64,000 nucleotides of DNA from assembly GCA_030770535.1 (NCBI GenBank), contig JASVEC010000011.1:930001-994000 (forward strand), in the 5' to 3' direction. Origin of the DNA: Batkoa obscura. Its lineage: Eukaryota; Entomophthoromycota; Entomophthoromycetes; Entomophthorales; Batkoaceae. A model generated the notes under the pieces. That model was not told the DNA's origin and searched no databases. It saw nothing but the letters and a program-made list of their open reading frames with translations. The translations under genes were made by a program, and so were the position numbers. Of the stretch, positions 55,001 through 64,000 are shown piece after piece; position 1 is the stretch's first letter; each line of letters opens with the position of its first letter.

Positions 55001-57753
55001 CCCAATTAGCCCACAAGCAATTATCATCACTTGTGTTTCGACAAAAATTTAGTACTAGTAACATTCTTAAAATGAAAGCCAATTTAAAAGTCATTGGTAG
55101 TGGGTCGGGTCTTGATAGCTCCTCTTCTTTAATGTGTTTCTTCGACAACAAAAGATATCTATTTAACTGTGGTGAAAGTAGTCAAAGGTTAAACAATGAA
55201 CTTGGGGTTAAAATAGTTCGTTATGAACATGCATTTCTTAGTAGGGTAGAATGGGAGTGTATGGGTGGATTACCTGGATTCATTTTAACTGGTGCTGATG
55301 GTGGTAAAAGAGAATTAAATATTCATGGACCAAAGAATTTGACGCATTCAATTGCTAGTTTAAGAAATTTTATTGGAAGGTAAGAGAGAGGAAATGGGAT
55401 AATATCAGATCCGAATTAACATTCTATTTTTTTAATTTTAGACCAAATATTCAATTAAATATCCATGAAATTGATAATAATACAAAAGTATTTCAAGATG
55501 AGAATCTAAAAATTGAACAAGTTATTATATTACCTGAAGGTGAAAAGGAAACTGATTTAAAAGACGATAAATTAAAACAAAAAATGGATTTAGTAGATCA
55601 ATTTTTCAAACTAAAACAAGATAATAATAATGAAAATATCAATAAAAGAATTAAATTAGATAACTCTCAATCCCCTTTAGTCAATGGTGTATTAAGTAAT
55701 CCTATTAAACATAATAGTTCGATTTCATATATTGCTACTTGTAATGAAGTACCAGGTAATTATTAGATTATTTTACACAATTACAGCAAAGAACAGATAA
55801 TAATAATGATATTAATTTACAGGTAAATTTGATCCCCAAGCAGCGATTAAATTAGGATTAAAACCAGGACCTATATATAAAGAATTAAAAGCAGGTAACA
55901 AAGTACAAAATGATAAAGGAGAATGGATATTACCTGAACAATGTGTTGGCCCAAGTAAAAAGGGGAGTGTATTTATAGTTATTGATTGTAAAGATTTAAG
56001 TTATATTAATAATTTAAAAAATCATGAAAAGTTTAAAAAGTATATTGATAATAAAGAGGATAGAGTTGATGTTATTTATCATAATTTAGGTAAGTTTTTG
56101 AGATAATATTATATTAATATTATTTATTTATATAACTATTTTATTATTTAGGTATTGGAGTAATTTCAGATGAAAGATATCAATCATTTATGTCCTCATT
56201 TGGTTCCCAGTGTCATCATATCATTAGTAGTAAAGAAGTCTGTCCACCCTTAATTAACTTTAATTATTCTGCACAAAACCAACTAGCTTTAAATCAACTA
56301 GATAAAAATATTTATAATTTACCATATCATCATACAAATTACAATCAACAATATAATATAAATAATCAACAATTGGCTTATTCTGGCTTAGAATATCAAT
56401 TGGAGCCTGTAAGAAAAGCAATTAAAACAGATGATAAAGTTTATTTGGAGTTAACAAATGAAAAAAATCAATCCAATCAAGTGTTAAATAAATTGAAGGA
56501 ATATCAAGAGTTTATTAAAAAAGAATTTAATAATGATATAAAAGAAAAAGATGATAATCAATTTATTGTAATTATTATTATATTATTTTAATTTATTTTA
56601 ATTTATTTTAATTTATTTATAGAGTAATGGACCATTTGTATCTACATTAGGTACAGGGTCAGCTGTACCATCATTAACTAGGAATGGTAATATAATATAT
56701 AATATATAGTATATAATATATAATAGCAAATTCAATTAAAATAAACTAACTATATTTTTAATAAATAGTTAGTTCCAATTTAATAACCTTAAAGAATAAA
56801 AAAATGATGTTATTAGATTGTGGAGAAGGAACATTAGGACAAATTTATCGACATTTAGGAGAAGATCAAGGACATTCAAAAATAAGACAAAATTATAAAG
56901 ATTTTTTAGTGAATTTAAGATGTATTTATATCTCTCATCCACATGCTGATCATCATTTAGGCGTTATATCTGTAATGAAATCTATTCATGAGTATTATAA
57001 AGAAAATAATTTAAATAATGAATTATTTTACATAGCTCCATATAGTTTATATTTAAGTTTAAAAGAACATTCAATGGTTGAAGAATTTGGATTTTATAGA
57101 TGGAAATTTATTAATACTTATAATTTAATTTTGGAGAATAATAATGTTAAACCAGAGTATCAACAACAAATTGATGATTTATTAGTTGAAATGGAATTTA
57201 ATGAAATTACTACTTGTATTGTTCCTCATTGTCAACATTCTTTTGGTATTAGTTTTATTACTAAAGATAATTTTAAATTGGTTTATTCAGGGGATACTAG
57301 ACCAAGTGATAATTTAGTTCAAATTGGCAAAGAGGCAGATGTTTTAATTCATGAAGCTACTATGGATGATGAATTAGCTAAAGAAGCTAAAGCTAAAAGA
57401 CATTCAACTATTTCAGAAGCTATTGAACAGGGTAAAAAAATGCAAGTTAAAAATATTGTATTAACTCATTTTTCTCAGAGGTAAGTTATTACAACATATT
57501 ATTAATAATAATTATAGTAATTTTACAACAATATGATTTATTAACTTTGGATTCATTTTCTTTTAGATATTCTAGTTTTACTAAAATGGATCGTTTTAAA
57601 GGTTTAAATGTATTGATTGGTTCAGATTTAATGTGTTTAGATTTTAATGAAAATTCCAAAGATTCTTTAAAATTTCAAAAGTTTATTAAAGCTTTTTTAA
57701 TTTTAGATAATTGTTATCAAAAAATTGGCTATCTAAATCAAGAACTTCAATAG
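54985..57753 (+). CDS. TRZ1: Long-form tRNase Z (ELAC2/Trz1)
   Basis: Endonuclease that removes 3' trailers from nuclear and mitochondrial pre-tRNAs. Several exons. The first (54985-55380) begins with a basic amphipathic stretch (LAQLAHKQLSSLVFRQKFST) that looks like a mitochondrial presequence; an in-frame ATG at 55072 (MKANLKVIGSGSGLD) would give a protein without it. The N-terminal pseudo-catalytic half has LFNCGESSQRL and the substrate arm region; the long Asn/Lys-rich insert at 55590-55690 is variable in the family. The C-terminal catalytic half has FVSTLGTGSAVPS, LLDCGEGTLGQIY, motif HPHADHHLGV, PHCQHSFGI, YSGDTRPS, HEATMDD, and HSTISEAIEQG followed by LTHFSQRYS. Zinc-binding residues are all present. 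Convergent with MAK16. Confidence 0.95.
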
Positions 57754-57773
57754 TATAAAATTAAGTTTATAGA

Positions 57774-57822
57774 AAATAAGAAATAAGAAATAAGAAATAA
57801 GAAATAAGAAATAAGAAATATA
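57774..57822. repeat. AAATAAG heptanucleotide repeat
   Basis: About six tandem copies of AAATAAG just after the RNase Z stop, between two convergent genes. Confidence 0.85.
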
Positions 57823-57945
57823 GAAAAAAGTAAATAAAATCATATAATTATTAATTTCTTTTAACTTTCTTTTTTTTATTTTAATAATAATAATAATTCT
57901 ATCTTCCAACTTTCAATTAAAAAATAATTTTTTGAAATTATCTTT

Positions 57946-59316
57946 TTAATTTCTATAAACTTCTTCATTTTCATATTCAATTTCCACATAAGCTCCTCTT
58001 TTCTTTTTCTTTTTATTACTCTTTTTAGTATCTATATTCTTACGTTTATCTCCCATTTTAGATTTATTAATTTTATCATCATCTTCGCTATCATCATCTT
58101 CATTATCATCACTGTTATCTAATTCTATATCACCTTCAGATTCTTCTTCAGATTCTTCAATATCTGAATCATCACTAGCATTACCCTAATTTATTATGAT
58201 TTAAATTTAGTGACATTTTATTATAACTATTGTATAATAATTACCATATTTCCATTTTCAAATAAATCTTCAAATTCTTCTTCAGACTCCGAAATCCCTT
58301 CAACAAATTCAGACTAAATAAAAAAAAACAATCAATTAGTTATCTCTCTTTAATTTTTTTTCAAAAATTGAGCTCCTTACCTCCATTTCTAATTCTTCTT
58401 CTTCTTCATCTTCTTCACTTAATTCATCTTCTACATCCATTTGTTCCCCTTCTAATATTCTTTTCCAAACTGCTTCATTAATATTTAATGGTTCTTCACC
58501 ATATGCTTTATTTTTTAATCGATTTAATAATTCTTTTTCGATATTATTTTCCAATTTAGCTGCTGCTTCTGCTTTACTTTCTCTCTTTTTTTCTCGCCTT
58601 TCTACTTTTTTATTAATAACAACCAGTTTAGGCCTATATAAAATAAATAAACAGTTAATAAGGGTTATGGTAAAGGAAAAGTGGCACAAGGAAAAGGTGA
58701 ATAAAACTTACTGATTTTTTAATTTTAATTTTCGCATTTTAATTAAATATTGTTTAATTTTAGTTAACCTTAATTTACATTTATTAATTTGTTTTTCTGG
58801 CCAATAAAGTAATTGTTGATCAATCTATTAAATAAAAATTGTTAATTGTTAATTGATAGAAACTACTTCAATTTATACAATTAAAATTCTTAATGGATAC
58901 TTACCTGTTCAATAGCCTTAATTAAATTTTTATCTAATTTGATCTTTTCCCATAATTTAGCTGGTAAATGTGCTCTTTCTGCTGTTTTTATAAATAAATA
59001 AACAGTACCTATTTAATATTAAAAATAATATTAATTAATAAATTGAATATGATATAGAATAACAATAAAGTTTCTTTTTACCTTCTTGTTCACGTACAGT
59101 AGCATATCTTGAATTAGCTAATGGACATGATTCTCGGTCACATAACCCAGTTACATTATATTCATTTCGACAAAACTTTTGAGTATCCGTACTATCAATG
59201 AAAAGTTGATTAACTTATTAGTTGAATGTTTTTATAAATGTTTTATATGTTTACCTGACTTTATAAGAACAAAATCGAGTATTTACTATGTTCCATATAA
59301 TTTCTTCGTTATTCAT
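57946..59316 (-). CDS. MAK16: MAK16, 60S ribosome biogenesis factor
   Basis: Nucleolar protein of pre-60S particles, partner of RPF1. About seven exons. Start at 59316: [20 protein letters not shown], then [20 protein letters not shown], whose four cysteines form the family zinc site, and [12 protein letters not shown]. Next come [58 protein letters not shown] and EELLNRLK-type [19 protein letters not shown]. The C-terminus is a long Glu/Asp/Ser acidic tail followed by a Lys-rich nuclear-localisation-like stretch ([11 protein letters not shown]). The acidic tail is split by small introns. A convergent neighbour (RNase Z) ends 193 bp away. Confidence 0.96.
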
Positions 59317-59568
59317 ATTCAATTAAATTCCTTTTTCTTGTTTGGAAATGAAAAAATAAATTTCAATATTCACTAGAACTTGATATTTTTAGCCCCAAAA
59401 TTGAAACTTCAATTCTTAAAATTTGAAGCTCGATCATTGATTGGTTGGATCCAGGATTCCTTAAAGATTGCGATTTTGTTGTTGTGATTAATTTAAAATA
59501 TAAAATAAAAAGAATTAGTATTGAGTTTATTTTATTAAAATTGGATTCCCAATTTCCAATTGTTAAAA
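59317..59568. promoter_or_regulatory. Divergent promoter, MAK16 / RAE1
   Basis: 252 bp between divergent ATGs. It contains a GAAACTTCAATTCTTAAAATT region and a GATTGGTTGGATCC stretch, but no motif I can name. Tight spacing suggests shared control of the two genes. Confidence 0.5.
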
Positions 59569-61103
59569 ATGAGTTTAAGTAAAAAAAATAATACACCCAC
59601 AAAAAAAGATATATCGACAGATCTTAAAGTAAGTTTCATTAGAATAGCACTAGAATATAAATCTAAATTATAATATTTAAAATTCAAATTTTTATTTAAA
59701 AGGTTCAATTCCCACCAAATGATACTATAGCTACTTTAAATTGGTCACCAGTAGCTGATTATTTTGTTGTTGCTTGTTGGGATGGAGAGGTAATAATTAG
59801 AAATAATAATAATAATAATAATAATAATAATTAATAAATTAATCAATTTTATTAAAGGTTCGTGTTTACCAAGTACATCCCAATCTCAGTACATCAGGAG
59901 TAGCTAGTTATAAACATGAAGGACCAGTATTAGTAGCAAAATTTAGTCCAGTAAGTAATTTTAGCTAATATTAGTATAATGTTAGTATTTTTTATAGATT
60001 TAATAAGCATATTAATTCGTATATAGGATGGTAATAAAATAGTGTCTGGCGGTGGGGATAAAAAAATTATTGTATATGATTTAGTTACTAAAAAACAGAG
60101 TATTATTGGTCAACATAATGACAGTATTAGTGGTATTGATTTTTATTCACCTACAAATTTTGTGACTTCTTCTTGGGATAAAACATTAAAGGTAAGGAAT
60201 ATTTTAAGTTAAAATAATAATAATAATTGTTTATTTAATTAAATTTATTTAACTAATTAATCAATATTTTATTCTAAACAGTATTGGGATTTAACTAAAT
60301 TTCAAATGATTGGACAAAATGAATTACCTGATAAAATTTATAAATTATCGATTGCTTTTCCATTGATGGTAGCAGCGGTAGGTAGTGAAAATTTTGCTAT
60401 TTATGATTTAAATAATCCAGGTACTTTAATGAAGGTAATAATATAATAAACAAATAATAAATAAATAGATAAATAAATAAATAACAATATATAATTATTT
60501 GATTTATAATTTAAATTAAAACCAAATCCATAGGTTATGACACCTAACAAAATGGTAGGAATTCCTAAAACATTACAAGCGTTTTCTGGAGCAACACCAG
60601 GCTTTATGTATGGAATAAGTAAAGGTAAAGGAGCAGTAGTTCATATTGATGAAAAATATTCGGATGGAAAAGATAAAAAAGATGTAACATTTCGATGTAA
60701 TCGAGACGAAAAATATTGTTATACAATTCATCAAGTATTAAGTCATCCTAATAAATTGGATGCTATGTATGCTTTGGGCTCTGATGGGGGTATTTCTACT
60801 TTTGATCTAACTAAAAAAGTTCGGATTTGTTCCATGTTTCATAAGGGGAAAAGTATCACTGCAGGTGGATTTGATAGAAATGGGTTTCTGTTGGCATATG
60901 CTACTGGTTATGATTGGAGTAGAGTAAGTTTTATTATTATTATTATTATTTAAATCAAGCAATTGTTAATTTGCATTATTCATATTAATTTGTGTTTTAT
61001 TTGTATTTTATTTATATTTTAGGGTTATAAATATCATAAACATGACGATAATTTTCAAATCTTTTTACATCGAGTTCAACCTGAAGAACTTAATAAACAA
61101 TAA
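59569..61103 (+). CDS. GLE2: RAE1/GLE2 nuclear pore mRNA-export WD40 protein
   Basis: Beta-propeller that binds the GLEBS motif of Nup98/Nup116 and works in mRNA export. Eight exons with short introns. Order: a short N-terminal tail; VQFPPNDTIATLNWSPVADY; ACWDGE|VRVYQV; YKHEGPVLVAKFSP; SGGGDKKIIVYDL; FVTSSWDKTLK|YWDL; then IPKTLQAFSGATPGFMYG, IHQVLSHPNKLDAMYALGSD, and a C-terminal LLAYATGYDWSRGYKYH. Total about 345 residues, near yeast Gle2 (365). The last exon follows an ATT-repeat-rich intron. Several introns contain trinucleotide AAT runs (59806-59832, 60930-60950). Confidence 0.95.
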
Positions 61104-62329
61104 TAAGTAAGATTATAAATAATAACTATTAAGGAAAATATGGGGTTAAATAAATTATTGTGATAATAAAAAGTTAAATAAGAATATGTTTTATTAAATT
61201 TTATTTGTGAATAGATTAAAATTAAAATAATCTAAACAATATCACAATAAAAAATATTAATTATTTTTAAATTTATAGTTTACTTTTTTTGAGAATTAAA
61301 TAGTATAACTTTACAATCTATTAAATATTACTTCAAGATTAAAAATGGTAATAAAATAGTAAAAGTAATACAATATGTTCTACTAGCATCAATTAAGTTT
61401 TTTTTTAAAAATTCAGCTCATTTTTTTATTCAAAAATTTTCAATATTGAGGGAAAAAAGAAATTAATACAAGTTAATGGGAAAGAGAAATGAATTGTTTG
61501 ATTAGGACTTGAAGATTAGCGATATTACGCTTTGACCTTTTGATTCCCATATTTATGTCATATTCACATTTTACTTTACATTCTATATAGAGAGATGAAG
61601 CTAATAGATTAACACCAACTTCTTTAGAGCTGTTTTCAAAATGGAAATTAACGATTATCTATAGGTTCGATCTAATAAAGCAATTAATAGTTTTTAATCT
61701 TAAATAATTAACAGAAATGCAAAATAGCTGTAAATTTAAAATGTTATTTACAATGTTATTATAATAAATGCTCCATTAGTAGTTAAGTTAATTATGAATG
61801 AAGAAGAGAAGGTTATTGAGTGATTAAAATATACTTTCATATTTAAGTTAAAACTTTATAACACTAGCTTGAACATATTTAGTTTTTAACAAAAGTCATA
61901 AAGCTAATTTTAATTTTATTAATATTTTGTTAAACTAACTTTCTATTTCTGTTAAATCAATTACAATATCAACGTAGTATTAATAAAAATAAAAATAAAA
62001 ATAAAAATAAAAACTAGAGTACTAGAAAAAGATTTACCAATGGCTAGTGTAAAAAGTTAATAATTGTAAGCGCTATTTACTTACAAAATAGGTAGGTCAA
62101 CATTAAGGCTTGCTTTAATTTGTTATATTGTACAAGATTTGTTGAAGATACGATGAGAGTAACCAGTGAAAAAAATGTAGTAAATTTATAGACAACGAAA
62201 TCTGGCTTAATTATAAGCATAGCTAGTTCAACATCGGGACTTGATTTAATTTCTTATAAACAGTGGTAGTTATGATAAATTCAATAAGCATACTAATAAT
62301 AAAGGAGTAATAAGATAATAATCAACATC

Positions 62330-62530
62330 TATATTTGTATCTTTCAAATCAAAAGTTTTAATTTTAATTACTTTAAGATTAGAGAAGAAAGATAAAAAAT
62401 AAAAAACCTTTAAATGTAATATCATCAGTTCGATTGGTTGCACTTTGACTTATAAATTTATATTTATATGAGTTGTACTCATCATCATTGATATTGATTT
62501 CATTGAAATCAAGTTCTTTTTTTTAATTCA
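62330..62530 (-). pseudogene. F-box/LRR C-terminal fragment
   Basis: Minus-strand frames read ELDFNEININDDEYNSYKYK, FISQSATNRTDDITFKGF, then in another frame FFSNLKVIKIKTFDLKDTNI. The same order occurs in the F-box relatives at 51300-51540 and in the intact gene. The N-terminal part is absent. Element copy 11 starts 9 bp from its upstream end, so the element may mark the break. Confidence 0.65.
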
Positions 62531-62538
62531 AGAACATC

Positions 62539-62644
62539 ATATGGGGATGTATTTTTGTGTTTAAGAATTTTACTAACAATCTTCCGCTCAAATAGCGCTT
62601 AAAAGATAAAAAAAATAATGAAGCCAAAAAAGACACCCCCATAT
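62539..62644 (+). mobile_element. MITE-like element, copy 11
   Basis: Forward, 106 bp, ATATGGGGATGTATTTTTG at left and AAAAAGACACCCCCATAT at right; inner landmarks intact. Confidence 0.9.
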
Positions 62645-63748
62645 AGGGATGTTCGGATTAGTTTCGTTTTTTTTTATCAAAAAGCAAAAGTTCCCAACAC
62701 AATTTTATATTGTTTTATTATAATTTATATTGTAAGTTAGCAAAACTTTTATTAAATTTAATACAAACCCCCGAGTTAGTAAGGATTTTACTAATGTAAC
62801 TTATATATTAATATTGATCAAAGTTGTAGTATGTAAATAAATGCATATTATTATAAAATCTCATTGAGAAATATTTATTACTGACCGCTTTATAGCCAAC
62901 ATTGCAGATTTGCTATCAAATAAATTATCTTAATGCTATAATTACATTATTAACATATCACTAAGTTAATAAATAGTTGCATGGGAGGAAATGGTTAGTT
63001 TTAAAACTATGATCAACTATCCCTATATAATACAAGCAATATAATAATAGTTTTTATTTATTATTACAATTATTTGCTTTTTGATTATTTATTAACTTAG
63101 CTATTAATAATTTAAGTAATATTAGCATTTGATATTTGATTTTTATCATTTAATAAACTACTTACTGTGAAAGTTGATACTCAGTGGTCGGAGTTAAAAG
63201 CTACTCTTGCTTAATTAACTTGCCTTGAGTCGAACGGTCTTAGTTTATATAACTAAGATAGACTTAACTTAATAGAAATAGTATGTAATAAGCTACGAAT
63301 TATGTAAAACAAATATAATGGAAGATACTACCGTAAAATCTATGTAAGATGTTGTCAGAAATACTTAGTGACTTTATTAATGATACGTTATCAGGGAGTA
63401 ATTCAATTAAAAAAGCCTCGAGTTACTATGTCGAAGAATCTCTTTTATACTCCAACTGAATGGGTATATATAAGAAACATTATAACAGTTATTCCTTATT
63501 ATAGTTGCCAAGTATGGACATTAAAACGTGGACAATAAGTTCTTCGTAATCAGGTGGTAGCAATTCTCACAGCAAATCTATATAAGGAACTCTGAATTGA
63601 TTATCATATTATAATCAATCATAGAGCTAATGAACCGATATTTCACATAGCTTTATTAAAAGTATAATACCAGGAAACAATTTAATAAAAAAGTTTTGAA
63701 TTGTTATATTAAAATTTATATATATATTTTAACTGGGTAATTAATTAT

Positions 63749-63852
63749 ATATGGGGGTGTTTTTCTTGGCTTCATTATTTTTTCCATCTTTTAAGCGCTA
63801 TTTCAACGGAAAGATGGAAAAAGTAATGAAGCCAAAAAAAACATCCTCATAT
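63749..63852. mobile_element. MITE-like element, copy 12: fold-back of two right halves
   Basis: 104 bp. The first part is a reversed right half (ATATGGGGGTGTTTTTCTTG, GCTTCATTATTTTTTCCATC, TTTTAAGCGCTATTT), then a short CAACGGA joint, then a forward right half (AAGATGGAAAAAGTAATGAA, GCCAAAAAAAACATCCTCAT). It lacks any left-half sequence (TTTAAGAATTTTACTAACA) and can form an almost full-length hairpin. Confidence 0.88.
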
Positions 63853-64000
63853 AAAAAACATAATAATAGTTATTTTTTATTATACTTACTAAGCATAAAC
63901 ATCAAAATAAAAAGATAAAGTTCCTTGTATTTAAGTAATAAATATTTTTATAACAAATTAAAATAGAGAACTTTGAATTAATTGTATTATATAACTTATA

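Larger units (their letters stand above)
61104..64000. other. Long non-coding right end of the window
   Basis: About 2.9 kb. Contains an AAAAAT tandem run (61981-62015), an F-box remnant (62330-62530 minus), and element copies 11 and 12. No intact gene. The less AT-rich part at 63180-63600 has no open frame of note. Confidence 0.6.

Overview
The window is strongly AT-rich nuclear DNA of a fungus. Conserved genes carry many very short introns (mostly 40-60 nt, GTAAGT-like donors, TAG/AAG/CAG acceptors). Fungus-type genes such as BEM1, a GH5 exo-1,3-beta-glucanase and a GMC oxidoreductase are present, and the standard genetic code fits every conserved protein. Secreted S1 (trypsin-fold) and S8 (subtilisin) proteases, intron-rich housekeeping genes and an F-box/LRR family together suggest an early-diverging filamentous fungus. 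My best guess is Entomophthoromycotina, Conidiobolus-like; this is inference, not proof.

Layout. 1-9.2 kb: 3' part of an exo-1,3-beta-glucanase, tRNA-Ser(AGA), a CLASP-like gene, an intact F-box/LRR gene, an S1 protease with an unusual Trp/Gln-rich insert, and tRNA-Arg(UCU). 9.2-22 kb: a housekeeping block with two poorly known genes, a PGM2-type phosphopentomutase/phosphoglucomutase, SGF29 (SAGA), FAP7, eRF3/SUP35, ETFRF1 (LYR protein) and UBXN4-like. 22-31 kb: two directly repeated, almost identical secreted GMC oxidoreductases. 31-37.5 kb: ATP synthase subunit d, PRMT5 and NOT3/5. 38-49.3 kb: an inverted pair of identical subtilisin genes flanking BEM1 and one cytochrome P450, with a second, inverted P450 outside. 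50-54 kb: two decayed F-box/LRR copies in a tandem unit. 55-61 kb: long-form RNase Z, MAK16 and RAE1/GLE2. 61-64 kb: non-coding, with one more F-box remnant.

The most notable unannotated structure is a family of about 105-bp inverted-repeat elements (MITE-like). I found 12 copies, including a decayed one that supplies the T-run behind the tRNA-Arg gene. Two copies are fold-back derivatives made of one half facing itself: one of two left halves, the other of two right halves. The second theme is sequence homogenisation. The GMC pair, the subtilisin pair and a 255-bp heme-proximal tract of the P450 pair are almost identical at DNA level beside clearly diverged flanks, which suggests recent duplication and gene conversion among secreted or metabolic genes.

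The housekeeping genes do not form operons. Several are divergent pairs sharing short promoters (PGM2/SGF29, FAP7/eRF3, PRMT5/NOT3, MAK16/RAE1). The secreted and lineage-expanded genes are intronless or nearly so, in contrast to the intron-rich housekeeping genes.
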